In this document: positions 34,949-43,951 of the stretch, piece after piece
Numbering within the stretch: position 1 is the first letter of the stretch
Layout: every line of letters begins with the position of its first letter
From: Flagellimonas spongiicola
Lineage (GTDB): Bacteria > Bacteroidota > Bacteroidia > Flavobacteriales > Flavobacteriaceae
Reading direction: 5' to 3'
Length of the DNA: 64,000 bases
Assembly: GCF_023502425.1 (NCBI RefSeq)
Contig: NZ_JAMFMA010000004.1
Coordinates: forward strand, 186,001 to 250,000
Translations under genes and position numbers: made by a program
Notes under the pieces: model-generated
Databases searched by the model: none
Seen by the model: only the letters and a program-made list of their open reading frames with translations
What the model was told of the DNA's origin: nothing

Positions 34949-36229
34949 ATGAAGCTTAAGTCAATACTAAGTGCTATTTTTTTACTGCTTTCTGGGATTA
35001 GTTGTTCCCAGCACGCGGAATTTTCGCAGATTGAAAACGAATTTTTAGAACAAATTGAAGGTTTAGAAGTACCCAATTTGCAAATTAATTATGTAGCTAG
35101 ACTAAGCAATATTTCCACTAGCGAAAAACTCAGGGAGCAAGAAGTGTTTTTTTCTGGGTTGCTCAATAAATTGGATGCCATAACGATCAATGAGCTTTCA
35201 AACGCTGAACGAATCAGTTTTGAGATTTTACGATATGAGTCCAAATTGAATTTAGAACGTGTTTCATTGGAAAAAAAATGGCGTGCGGTTCCGTTGGATG
35301 AATCCGTGAGTATCTATAATGTTCCCAATGGAACAGAATGGTACACCTACTTACTGAAACGATGGGTGGATGCCCAAGTCAAACCTGAGGCGTTGTTTCA
35401 ATTTGGTCTTTCAGAAATAGCATCAGTAAAGGCAAATATGCAGCGGTTGCAACAAACCTCAGGAATGGAAGAAGACGAATTTCAGAAATATCTTGAAGAT
35501 GAGCGGTTTTATTTTGTAGACCCCTCCGATGTGCAAGATGCTTTTGAGGCAATTCGAGAAAAAATGAAGGTCACAGCCAACAGCTTGTTTCCCTATATCA
35601 ATCAAATTCCAGAAGTTAACATTGCAAGAGGAACAAATGAAAATCTGGCGCAGGTTCCCGGTTTTTATGACAACAGCACCTTTTTCTATAATATTTTCAG
35701 TGAGCCGTTCAACAATAGGCAACTGGGTTGGTTTTATGCCCATGAGGCAATTCCTGGACACCATTATCAATTTATGGTTAATGAAATAGTTGAGCGATCA
35801 CCTGTACAAAATTGGTTTTCGTATCCTGGTTTTTTTGAAGGATGGGGTGCCTATGTGGAGTATTTGGGAGATGAATTAGGCTTTTTGGAAACCATATATG
35901 ACGAATATGGAAAATGGGAATGGGATTTGATTCGCTCAGTACGTGTGTGCATTGATATAGGGCTCAATTATTATGGCTGGACCGATGAAAAGGCACTTGA
36001 CTTTTGGAAAGAACATATCTCCAATCAGGATGCAATAGGCATACGTGAAATCAATAGGATGAAACGTTGGCCAGCACAGGTAATCTCATATAAATATGGG
36101 TCGAGTCGCATCCTGGAAATGCTTGAGAAGGCAAAACAGGAACCAGGTTTCAGCTTTATGGAGTTTCACAAGAAGATTTTACAGTATGGAGACCTTCCTA
36201 TTAGCATACTTGAGAAGTATCAAGGTTAG
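34949..36229 (+). CDS. DUF885-family metallopeptidase-like lipoprotein
   Basis: A 426-residue protein with a lipobox-like signal (LLLSGISC). It shows the DUF885 signatures HEAIPGHHYQ (a zinc-binding H-E-x-x-x-H-H variant) and FFEGWGAYVEYL with a Glu ligand about 40-60 residues later. Characterised DUF885 relatives are dipeptide- or peptide-cleaving metalloenzymes, but the family is poorly known. At 426 residues it is shorter than the ~560-600 usual, mainly in the N-terminal region. It closes the plus-strand run, convergent with a TolB-like gene 30 bases away. Confidence 0.85.
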   Translation: MKLKSILSAIFLLLSGISCSQHAEFSQIENEFLEQIEGLEVPNLQINYVARLSNISTSEKLREQEVFFSGLLNKLDAITINELSNAERISFEILRYESKLNLERVSLEKKWRAVPLDESVSIYNVPNGTEWYTYLLKRWVDAQVKPEALFQFGLSEIASVKANMQRLQQTSGMEEDEFQKYLEDERFYFVDPSDVQDAFEAIREKMKVTANSLFPYINQIPEVNIARGTNENLAQVPGFYDNSTFFYNIFSEPFNNRQLGWFYAHEAIPGHHYQFMVNEIVERSPVQNWFSYPGFFEGWGAYVEYLGDELGFLETIYDEYGKWEWDLIRSVRVCIDIGLNYYGWTDEKALDFWKEHISNQDAIGIREINRMKRWPAQVISYKYGSSRILEMLEKAKQEPGFSFMEFHKKILQYGDLPISILEKYQG

Positions 36230-36259
36230 CTAAGATTTGATTATGCTTAAACTCCAGTA

Positions 36260-37255
36260 TTATTGTTCTAAGTGCCAATTTGGAAAAACATTGTTTGCTT
36301 CATTGTTGGTAAGCTGCTTGAGATTCCCACCATTTTGGTGAATAGTGAAAATTTGAAATTTTTTTGAATTTCGTTTTGAGGAAAATGCAATGCGCTCCCC
36401 ATCTGGAGACCAAGATGTACCATAGAATATAGGGGGAGCTCCTTCATAATAGGGTACGAAAAGGTTACGTTTGGCAGATTGATTATTCGTTAGATTTTTT
36501 CGTTCAGTACCATCCGAATTCATGATGTATAGATCAATATACTTTTTATTGGATTTTCTTTCGAGCACATAAAAAGCAATTTTGCTACCATCTGGCGACC
36601 ATGAGAAACCAAATTCATCCTGATTAGGGGTATTGGTAAGATTAAAAACAGCTTGACCTTTTTCATTCATGGTGTAGATATCGGAATTGCCACTGCGGTC
36701 TGATCCAAATAGAATCTTTGAACCATCAGGTGACCAGGTTGGACCGGAATCAGCTCCTTTGGTTCTGGAAACGTTGGTATCACTGCCCGTATTCAGATCC
36801 ATCATAAATATTTCAAAATCCCCTTGGAAATAAGGCCCTTTCTCAGTGTCTACTTTATTGTATAGCACTTTGGTTCCGTCCGGAGACCAAGAACCCACGT
36901 ACGAATAATGAGGTCCTTTTGAAAATTTTTCTTGATTTGTAAAGTCACTATTGGCCATCGCGATTTTATAACCACCATACTTATAGGTTCCAAAAATCAC
37001 TTTTTTTCCATCAGGTGAAAACTTTGGGGAAGTATTGGCCCTACGAAGTACCGCATCAAATGTATGTTGCTTCCAATTGGAACCATCTGGGTTCATGGAG
37101 AAAATCTCAAAAGTGGGATAGCGTTTGTTTTTGGCTTCTGAATCAAAATAGATTCGCTCTTGTTTTTTTGATTGTGCAGTGCAAGATGCCATCGCGAATA
37201 GCATCAAAAAAAGTTGAAATGCGTGCAGGCGTTGGGATATAACAGTGTTTTTCAT
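36260..37255 (-). CDS. TolB-like PD40 beta-propeller lipoprotein
   Basis: A 331-residue protein with a lipobox (FAMASC). It holds about five to six blades with repeated 'W/F-SPDG-x-K/R-I-x-F' motifs (FSPDGKKVIFG, WSPDGTKVLYN, WSPDGSKILFGSDRSGN, WSPDGSKIAFY, WSPDGERIAFSSKRN). This is the TolB C-terminal propeller without TolB's N-terminal domain, so it is not part of the Tol-Pal system as such. It is a relative of the plus-strand propeller at 40515-41498. It lies 100 bases downstream of the response regulator gene and may be controlled by it. Confidence 0.87.
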   Translation of the reverse strand: MKNTVISQRLHAFQLFLMLFAMASCTAQSKKQERIYFDSEAKNKRYPTFEIFSMNPDGSNWKQHTFDAVLRRANTSPKFSPDGKKVIFGTYKYGGYKIAMANSDFTNQEKFSKGPHYSYVGSWSPDGTKVLYNKVDTEKGPYFQGDFEIFMMDLNTGSDTNVSRTKGADSGPTWSPDGSKILFGSDRSGNSDIYTMNEKGQAVFNLTNTPNQDEFGFSWSPDGSKIAFYVLERKSNKKYIDLYIMNSDGTERKNLTNNQSAKRNLFVPYYEGAPPIFYGTSWSPDGERIAFSSKRNSKKFQIFTIHQNGGNLKQLTNNEANNVFPNWHLEQ

Positions 37256-37355
37256 GTTTTAGCTTTCAAACAAAAGAACAAAATGCCTTAAAGAAGCTAT
37301 TGATAATTGTGACCTACGCAGATAATTGGGAGCAATGGTTTGCATTTTCTACACA

Positions 37356-38126
37356 TTATGCCTCCAATTCTTCCAAAAATGCTACAACATTGGTTTTGTA
37401 AGACCTGCCTGAAGTAAATTCCAAGCCCGTTTTAAGGCTGATTTTATAATGGGAGTTTCCTAAATAAAAACAGCTTTTGATATAACGTTTATTCAGAATT
37501 AATGAGCGATGTACCCGAAGAAAAACTTTGGAGTCCAATTCGAATTCAATTGCGTTCATCGTGGCTCTAAAAAGATACTTACCGTTATCCGTATGCAATT
37601 CGAGGTAATTCCCATCGGATTGAATATGGGAAATCTCATCTGTTCGTATTCGAACCAAGCGGCCATTTTTTTTGATATTGAACTCATGCCTATAAAAACT
37701 ATCTTCATTTTGCCCCAAATCTTGAAATAGATTACCGAGTTTTTGTCCCAGCTCATAGGCTTTGTTGGCTTTTTTCAACCCTATCAGTCTTGTGAGTGAA
37801 TCGTTTAATCTGTCCTGGTCAAATGGCTTTAACAAATAATCCACGGCATTGATTTCAAAAGCCTTGAGCGCAAACGAATCGTAGGCTGTTGTAAATATGA
37901 CGTATGGCATTCGATTAAGTTTATTCAAGACCGAAAAGCCATCCAAATCGGGCATTTGAATGTCAAGAAATACAAAATCTGGTTCCTTTAGTTTTATGGC
38001 ATTAATAGCTTCTTTCCCATTTCTACATTCAGCAACAACAGAAATATTATCGTGAAACGCCAACAACTTTAGCAATCGTTGTCGGGCCAAGTATTCATCG
38101 TCAATCACAACACACCTCAGTTTCAT
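37356..38126 (-). CDS. LytTR-type response regulator
   Basis: A 256-residue protein with a CheY-like receiver (residues 1-120: VVIDDE acidic pocket, phospho-acceptor Asp near 55 in FVFLDIQMPD, conserved Thr in IFTTAYD and Lys in LLKPF) and a LytTR DNA-binding domain (about 150-253). Its start overlaps the kinase gene end by 4 bases (38123-38126), so the two are translationally coupled. This is a LytS/LytR (AgrA/AlgR-like) pair, probably acting on nearby genes. Confidence 0.94.
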   Translation of the reverse strand: MKLRCVVIDDEYLARQRLLKLLAFHDNISVVAECRNGKEAINAIKLKEPDFVFLDIQMPDLDGFSVLNKLNRMPYVIFTTAYDSFALKAFEINAVDYLLKPFDQDRLNDSLTRLIGLKKANKAYELGQKLGNLFQDLGQNEDSFYRHEFNIKKNGRLVRIRTDEISHIQSDGNYLELHTDNGKYLFRATMNAIEFELDSKVFLRVHRSLILNKRYIKSCFYLGNSHYKISLKTGLEFTSGRSYKTNVVAFLEELEA

Positions 38127-39229
38127 TTTTCAATTTTTAAGGGTAAACCTAATTTGACATTGTACAGATTGGGGTGTTCTTGACCATAACTAAAATGGAA
38201 ATTGTCATCATAGATTCCCTCCAATCGTTGTTGGACATTTTTTAATCCTAAGCCTGTGCCATGGGACAATGTAGAACTTGAGTTAGGTTCAATAGTATTG
38301 GAAATATGGATGTAGAGTTTAGGGTTCTTGTTTGCATTGTTCTTTTTTGAAATAGTAATCTTGATGGCTCCTTTCTCAACAGCTGGGACAACCCCGTATT
38401 TGATGGCATTTTCTATAAGGGGTTGTAAAATCATGTTAGGAATTTGAGCCTCCATAACGGTATCATCAATAGTGAAATTCATGCGCATTTTATCCATATA
38501 TCTGATTTGTTCCAAATCCAGATAATGCCGTATGAATTCCAGTTCCTTCTTCAAAGTCGTCATCTGCTCCATATCACTCTCTAGCATCGTTCTGAGCATT
38601 GTCCCAATTTTCGTCAACATTTTTTGGGCTTTTCTGGTATCAATGTCGATCATGGAGGATATGGAATGTAATGTGTTGAAAAGGAAATGCGGATGCAACT
38701 GCATTTGTAACGAATTTATTTGCGCCGCGATGAGTTCCTTTTGATTGAACAAATATTGTTTTTGGTAATTGGCGCCAACAAAAACTGCGAATATGATCAA
38801 GAACTCAATAAAACTTGAAAAACTGCCAACAGCGAGTGCCACTAAACCGTTGTTGCCAAGGAATTCCCTTAAATAACCTGAGTCAAGATAAAAAGCCACA
38901 TCATAAAGTCTTGTTGCCAATATGCGATGAAGGAGAGATATGAGGATCGCATGTAGAAGTAATTCCCCAATGCCATGTATCGCTTTTTGTCTTGTATTTA
39001 GACTCTTGGAGACCTTTGTAATCCAAGGCATAAATACCAGCCATAATACGTAGTTGATGACAATCTGAATACTGATAAACAACCAGCTAAAAGGAAAATT
39101 GTAGCCATTCAAAATATGGTTGGTATATGCTTTTGCAATAAAAAAGCAACTTACAAGCAAGACTGCGATAATCAACCTGTTAAAGGAGATAGGCAAATTT
39201 TTATAACTTTGGAAGAGTTGTCTTGGCAT
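38123..39229 (-). CDS. LytS-type sensor histidine kinase
   Basis: A 368-residue protein with four hydrophobic segments in residues about 15-150 and no extracytoplasmic domain. The His_kinase domain has the phospho-acceptor His in LQMQLHPHFLFNTLHSIS, followed by a HATPase with the N-box LQPLIENAIKYGV and the G-box GTGLGLKNVQQRL. It is the cognate kinase of the overlapping response regulator. Transcribed divergently from a small lipoprotein gene with a 66-base gap. Confidence 0.93.
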   Translation of the reverse strand: MPRQLFQSYKNLPISFNRLIIAVLLVSCFFIAKAYTNHILNGYNFPFSWLFISIQIVINYVLWLVFMPWITKVSKSLNTRQKAIHGIGELLLHAILISLLHRILATRLYDVAFYLDSGYLREFLGNNGLVALAVGSFSSFIEFLIIFAVFVGANYQKQYLFNQKELIAAQINSLQMQLHPHFLFNTLHSISSMIDIDTRKAQKMLTKIGTMLRTMLESDMEQMTTLKKELEFIRHYLDLEQIRYMDKMRMNFTIDDTVMEAQIPNMILQPLIENAIKYGVVPAVEKGAIKITISKKNNANKNPKLYIHISNTIEPNSSSTLSHGTGLGLKNVQQRLEGIYDDNFHFSYGQEHPNLYNVKLGLPLKIEK

Positions 39230-39295
39230 GCGAAATATTTTCCTTTCTAAGGTATAAAAATGAATTCATCAATCTTGTAGCATACTATTTCCATC

Positions 39296-39769
39296 ATGAT
39301 ACGTTATGTTTTAATTCTGGCATTTTTCCCCATTGCTGTTTTGGTTTCCTGTAAGAAGGAAAAGAAGCAAGTTTCACAAGAAGAAACGCAAAACGAGCAG
39401 AAGGTCAAAAACATCAGTGAGCTTAGCTATCAGGAAATTTTTTATTTATTGCATGATGAAGATGAATATGGTGTTGATTATCATGGAGAAGTATTTGGTC
39501 AAGACGCCTCTTCAAAAGCCAACTTGGTCAAAATTGACCATTCCGATTGTGGCGATGCGATTGGTTTGGTTAATTCGGATAGCATTGCAGTAGTGGAAGC
39601 TGCGGTTAAAATATCCTTTAGTTTTCCAGGAAATGAGATTAAGGAGTTTCACCGTTTATATACAGTGAAACCGGGAGAAACCGTTCCCGTTGGCCATTCC
39701 AAACTTTGCTATGATGGTTCAGAATATACAATCCAACGCGAAGTAGCTTCAGCCGGCTTCAAAGACTAA
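39296..39769 (+). CDS. Small lipoprotein of unknown function
   Basis: A 157-residue lipoprotein (PIAVLVSCKKEKK). The mature region has an early acidic/lysine-rich linker, then a beta-rich core with ELSYQEIFYLLHDEDEYGVDYHGEVFG and a C-terminal Cys (SKLCYDGSEYTIQREV). I do not recognise a family. The divergent neighbour is a sensor kinase and the convergent one a DinB-like gene only 11 bases away. Its position opposite the kinase may indicate a sensory accessory role, but nothing in the sequence proves this. Confidence 0.7.
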   Translation: MIRYVLILAFFPIAVLVSCKKEKKQVSQEETQNEQKVKNISELSYQEIFYLLHDEDEYGVDYHGEVFGQDASSKANLVKIDHSDCGDAIGLVNSDSIAVVEAAVKISFSFPGNEIKEFHRLYTVKPGETVPVGHSKLCYDGSEYTIQREVASAGFKD

Positions 39770-39780
39770 ACAAAAATTAA

Positions 39781-40299
39781 TCACCAACCACCTGAAGGAC
39801 CTGGGGCAATACCTTTAAGTCTTGTGTAAATCGTACTTTTTCCATGTTCACGTTGCAAATGATCGGTCATGATCAATATCGATTGCAATCTTGACATCTT
39901 GCTTCCGAAGAATTCAATCTCTTCATTTAAATCTTCTTGATTTAGTCCGGCAATGCCAGAACGAATGAATGCAAATGAGCCTTCTAACTCTGCTATTACT
40001 TTGTTTTTGGCCTTGGTCTCTGTGATTGGGTTTGGGTCTGGAGTTTCCAATTTTACCACTGATGCAAACAGATAGTTTGCGCCACTAGTATGTGCCAATT
40101 GTTGGGCAAAATCCCTTAGCTCTTCAGTAGGTTTAAAGCTGTAGTTCTCTTCAGGCATGGCCTTTGCCGTTTCCACCACCATTTTTGTCATGTTGTCCCA
40201 GGCGACTAGGATGTTTTCCTTTTTCACCTGTGCGTTAATGTTACTCACCGTCAAATAAAACAATAGTAGTAACAGCCCTTTTACTGTGTTTTGTATCAT
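39781..40299 (-). CDS. Exported DinB-superfamily protein
   Basis: A 172-residue protein with a signal peptide (LLLLFYLTVSNINAQ). The mature part is a four-helix bundle of the DinB/YfiT type, with the first helix ending in YSFKP and conserved His in AQQLAHTSGANYLF and MTDHLQREHGK, giving the usual three-His metal site. DinB proteins are often metal-dependent thiol transferases, but most are cytoplasmic; this one is exported. It is convergent with the preceding lipoprotein. Confidence 0.82.
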   Translation of the reverse strand: MIQNTVKGLLLLLFYLTVSNINAQVKKENILVAWDNMTKMVVETAKAMPEENYSFKPTEELRDFAQQLAHTSGANYLFASVVKLETPDPNPITETKAKNKVIAELEGSFAFIRSGIAGLNQEDLNEEIEFFGSKMSRLQSILIMTDHLQREHGKSTIYTRLKGIAPGPSGGW

Positions 40300-40481
40300 A
40301 CAATAGAATTTTTGAATTGATCAAAACTAGGTAGCGCTTATGTGCATATCCAATGATTTGTGATGGAAGTGAATTTGAGGGATATATGGTGTTCAAATAG
40401 CGCCACAAGAACCTATTGCCACTATTTATCACTAAACAAACTTCCTATCCCATTTAAATAGTAAAGGACCAAATGTGCAGA

Positions 40482-40489
40482 TAGTTTTG
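40482..40489 (+). promoter_or_regulatory. Possible -7 promoter box for the propeller/hydrolase pair
   Basis: TAGTTTTG is an exact TAnnTTTG match, 25 bases before the next coding start. No good TTG is present at the -33 position. The 215-base gap otherwise shows nothing notable. Confidence 0.4.
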
Positions 40490-40514
40490 TGACCAAACAC
40501 ATAAACAAATCAAG

Positions 40515-41498
40515 ATGAGAAAACTTATTTTTTCAACCCCCATGCTTTGCATTATCATGATAGTACTATTCCTTTCGTGCAAAGAAAAGAATACTGAATC
40601 TACAAATGACACAGAATCTGACACGATTGAAATTAAAGGACAACAAGAGCAAGAAGATGATGTGCAAAATCCTACAACAGGTATGGGGCCAAACATATCT
40701 CCAGATGGTAAAAAAGTGGTGTTCTATTCATATGTCGATGAGAACAAAGGCTATATTTTCAGTATGAATATTGATGGGTCAGGAAAAAAAATGATTTCCA
40801 AACAAATTCCTACCGGTTTTCATACGGAACCTGTTTGGTCACCAGATGGTACTAAAATTGCATTTACCAATTTTACACCAGATTCTGGAGCTAAAGTTTT
40901 AGTTATGGATAAAGATGGAAACAATTGGCAGAATCCTGTTAGTGTTTCGGACAAGGGATTTCATATGTTCGGGGATTGGGAGCCAGACAGTAAAAACTTC
41001 TACTTTTTTCATTGGCCTGAAGGTGGTTTCACTCCAGATGTCTATTATTATGAAAATGGGACTGTAAATCGAATTACAAATGATGGAATTAGTTGCAGAC
41101 CGCATTTGGGAGGAGATGGTACCTTGTTCTTTAGCAAGATTGTAGATGAAGAAAAGCGGATTTATGATACCTATAAGGTGATTGGCTCTGTAAAAAACGA
41201 CAAAATTAGTACTCAGAAAATGGATGACCTGGAAGGGGACTTTTTTACCGATAAGTATGCCTTGAAAACCAAGGACGTTGGCGATTCAACTGTTTTCGTA
41301 CTAGAAGATTTGGATGGGAACGATTTGCGGGAAGTAGGGTCGGTACCACATAAAGGAATTATGTTTCCAAAATTGGATAAAGATTTGAAAAATATAATCT
41401 ATAATACAAGTTTTGAGGAAGGGCCAGAGGTCCACTTGTTGAATTTGGAAACGAACACCATTACAAAATTGGTCGCTGAATCTGAGACTAAATCTTAA
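40515..41498 (+). CDS. TolB-like PD40 beta-propeller lipoprotein
   Basis: A 327-residue protein with a lipobox (VLFLSCKEK) followed by an acidic, Glu/Thr-rich linker. The blades carry PD40 motifs (ISPDGKKVVFYS, WSPDGTKIAFTNF, EPDSKNFYFFHWP). It is related to the propeller at 36260-37255. It probably binds proteins or ligands outside the cytoplasm. It is followed 14 bases later by an alpha/beta hydrolase-like gene, forming a two-gene unit. Confidence 0.83.
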   Translation: MRKLIFSTPMLCIIMIVLFLSCKEKNTESTNDTESDTIEIKGQQEQEDDVQNPTTGMGPNISPDGKKVVFYSYVDENKGYIFSMNIDGSGKKMISKQIPTGFHTEPVWSPDGTKIAFTNFTPDSGAKVLVMDKDGNNWQNPVSVSDKGFHMFGDWEPDSKNFYFFHWPEGGFTPDVYYYENGTVNRITNDGISCRPHLGGDGTLFFSKIVDEEKRIYDTYKVIGSVKNDKISTQKMDDLEGDFFTDKYALKTKDVGDSTVFVLEDLDGNDLREVGSVPHKGIMFPKLDKDLKNIIYNTSFEEGPEVHLLNLETNTITKLVAESETKS

Positions 41499-41512
41499 TC
41501 TGTCAAGCAAAA

Positions 41513-42187
41513 GTGATGGCGTATCTGAAATTTAGTAAACTACAAGTATTGGCTTTATTGACTGGGATTTTTACCACCTCAGTTTATTCACAGCAGAAAA
41601 TTGAGAGACTCGATATTGGCAATGATGAACTGTTGGTGCGAGTAACAATACCTAAAGCATATGATGGTGTGAAAAGCTTCCCCGTTCTTTTAGGTCCCGG
41701 TTTGGATGGTGACAATCTAAAAAACGGCAGTCGATTTTTTGGCAACAATAAGGAGGAGCACGGTTGGATTTTGGTAGAAAGTCTTGTACATATGAAACCA
41801 AGGAAGGCTGTTGGCGTAGTTCTGAATTATTTACAGGACAACTATAAAATAGGCGACGTGTATATATTGGGATTTTCAGCAAACAGCATAGATGCTTTTA
41901 ATATTGCATCAGACTACCATAATAGGATCGATGGTGTTATAGGAATGCCTGGAAACCCTAATGTGCAGGATTTAGAGAAGTTAAAACGGCTATCGAAAAT
42001 GAAAATCATGATGATAGTTGGGGAACGGGATTCATATTGGAAACGAAGGGCTGAAAGTGCCAAAAACGTCCTCGATGATCAAAACATTTGGAATCGTTTA
42101 AAAGTTATTCCCAAAGGTGGGCATGTATTGGACGAACTTACCGGTGAACCTTTATTTGCAATTCTAGAAGAACTACAGGCAAACTGA
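41513..42187 (+). CDS. Exported alpha/beta-hydrolase-like protein
   Basis: A 224-residue protein with a signal peptide (LALLTGIFTTSVYSQ). It has the candidate nucleophile elbow LGFSANSIDAF (G-F-S-x-x rather than strict GxSxG), the acid in VGERDSYW and the base in KGGHVLDE, in the right order for an alpha/beta hydrolase. The substrate is unknown. It ends 2 bases before the convergent TRAP large-subunit gene, leaving no room for separate terminators. Confidence 0.72.
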   Translation: MMAYLKFSKLQVLALLTGIFTTSVYSQQKIERLDIGNDELLVRVTIPKAYDGVKSFPVLLGPGLDGDNLKNGSRFFGNNKEEHGWILVESLVHMKPRKAVGVVLNYLQDNYKIGDVYILGFSANSIDAFNIASDYHNRIDGVIGMPGNPNVQDLEKLKRLSKMKIMMIVGERDSYWKRRAESAKNVLDDQNIWNRLKVIPKGGHVLDELTGEPLFAILEELQAN

Positions 42188-42189
42188 AT

Positions 42190-43488
42190 CTATAGTACTT
42201 GAAACAGTTTGGGAAGCCAAAGACTGATATTGGGAAAGTAGGTGATCAAGAACAAGGCGATAATCATTGCAATGAACAAAGGGAGCAATGGTTTGACTAC
42301 TTTCTCAATACTGGTTTTGGCGACTCCGACCCCAACAAATAGTACTGAACCCACCGGCGGCGTACATAGGCCGATACAAAGATTAAGAATCATCATGATG
42401 CCAAAATGTACAGGGTCTATGCCCATTTTGGTCACAACAGGTAAGAAAATTGGTGTAAAAATCAGCACGGACGGAGTAATATCCATAAAAATCCCCACAA
42501 ACAAGAGCAATAGATTAATGATGATCAATACCACAATCTTATTGTCGCTTAAAGCCAAAAGTGCGGTGCTAATGTCCTGTGGAATGCTCTCATAAGACAA
42601 AGCCCACGACATGCACATGGATGCACCAATAAGCAACATAACCACTGCTGTTGTTGCCGACGAATCCAAAAGTATCTGCGGAAGCTTTTTTAAAGAGATT
42701 TCCTTGTACACAAAACCAAGAATAAGACTATAAAATACGGCAATGGCCGATGCCTCTGTTGCAGTGAAAATTCCACTTACAATTCCACCAATAACAACAA
42801 CAAGCATGAATAAACTTGGTACTGCTATCAAGAATGTTTTGAATACAGATTTCAAAGAACTGCGCTCACCTAATTGATAACCTTTCTTTTTAGCCCAAAT
42901 CGAGGCGATTATCATTAAAAAGATACCAGTTAAAATTCCTGGAATGTAACCGGCGAGAAATAAAGCTGCAATGGATGCACCACCACTTGCCAAGGAATAT
43001 ACAATCAGAATATTACTGGGGGGAATCAATAATCCAGTGGTAGCAGAAGTGATATTCACGGCAGCACCAAATTCTCTGGAATAGCCTTCTTTTTCCATTT
43101 CTGGACCTAAAATACCACCCATGGCCGATGCCGATGCCAAGGCTGAACCGGCTATCGCACCCATCAACATTGCAGATATAATATTGATTAAGGCAAGGCC
43201 ACCTGGGAGTGAACCCACCAATGTTTTTGCAAAGGCGATAAGTCGATGCGCTATCCCGCCTTTGTTCATTAGCTCACCCGAAAGAATAAAAAAGGGAATG
43301 GCAAGCAAAGCAAAACTATCCAACCCTGAACCTATGCGTTGTGCTACGGTTGTTAGGGCAGGCATGGTAGGGATACTGACCAAGAGCGTCAATAAGGAGG
43401 AGATTGCTATGCTCCAAGCAACAGGTGTGCCTATGGATAAGAGCACAATAAAACTCAATACTAGGGTTAAAATCGGTATATAATCCAT
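42190..43488 (-). CDS. dctM: TRAP transporter large membrane subunit
   Basis: A 432-residue protein, about 12 membrane segments, with the DctM signatures ALLAIPFFILSGELMNKGGIA, SATTGLLIPPSNILIVYS and the mirrored second half with MDITPSVLIFTPIFLPV and LCIGLCTPPVGSVLFVG. It forms the elevator transport domain driven by Na+. It is encoded in an operon with the small subunit (2-base gap) and binding protein. The cargo is set by the binding protein, most likely an organic or sugar acid. Confidence 0.96.
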   Translation of the reverse strand: MDYIPILTLVLSFIVLLSIGTPVAWSIAISSLLTLLVSIPTMPALTTVAQRIGSGLDSFALLAIPFFILSGELMNKGGIAHRLIAFAKTLVGSLPGGLALINIISAMLMGAIAGSALASASAMGGILGPEMEKEGYSREFGAAVNITSATTGLLIPPSNILIVYSLASGGASIAALFLAGYIPGILTGIFLMIIASIWAKKKGYQLGERSSLKSVFKTFLIAVPSLFMLVVVIGGIVSGIFTATEASAIAVFYSLILGFVYKEISLKKLPQILLDSSATTAVVMLLIGASMCMSWALSYESIPQDISTALLALSDNKIVVLIIINLLLLFVGIFMDITPSVLIFTPIFLPVVTKMGIDPVHFGIMMILNLCIGLCTPPVGSVLFVGVGVAKTSIEKVVKPLLPLFIAMIIALFLITYFPNISLWLPKLFQVL

Positions 43489-43490
43489 AG

Positions 43491-43949
43491 TTATAGCGTC
43501 CTTAAATCTTGGATTTTATAGTAAATGATCAATACGCCACTTAGCGGTAGGGCCAAATAAACCAAGGCTAAAGGTAATTGCAATGCTGGTGATGATTGCC
43601 CCAACACGTACGTAATATAAACGAGTCTAGAGCCACCTATCACCAATGCGCCTAAACTAAAAAGTAATACCAATAGGCTAACCAATTGCTTTAGTTTGCG
43701 TTCTACTTTTTTGTTGAACTTTGAACGGAGTACATCTATGGCCACATGCCCATTTTTGCCAGCCACATAGGCGGCACCAAAGACGCCTAACCAAATCATC
43801 AAATACCTTGCTAGTTCATCTGTAAAAGAACTTGGCACTGCCAGGACATATCTGCTGATAACTTGCCAAAGCACATTGATTACCATAATCCCCATGATTG
43901 CAATAAGCAGGTAGCTTAATCCCTTATCTACTTTTGTTCGAAAATTCAT
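43491..43949 (-). CDS. dctQ: TRAP transporter small membrane subunit
   Basis: A 152-residue protein with four membrane segments (LLIAIMGIMVINVLWQVISRYV first) and the DctQ-type motif SFTDELARYLMIWLGVFGAAY. It forms the scaffold for DctM. It lies between the binding protein and the large subunit with 2-base gaps on both sides, giving the order dctP-dctQ-dctM in the direction of transcription. Confidence 0.94.
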   Translation of the reverse strand: MNFRTKVDKGLSYLLIAIMGIMVINVLWQVISRYVLAVPSSFTDELARYLMIWLGVFGAAYVAGKNGHVAIDVLRSKFNKKVERKLKQLVSLLVLLFSLGALVIGGSRLVYITYVLGQSSPALQLPLALVYLALPLSGVLIIYYKIQDLRTL

Positions 43950-43951
43950 CC

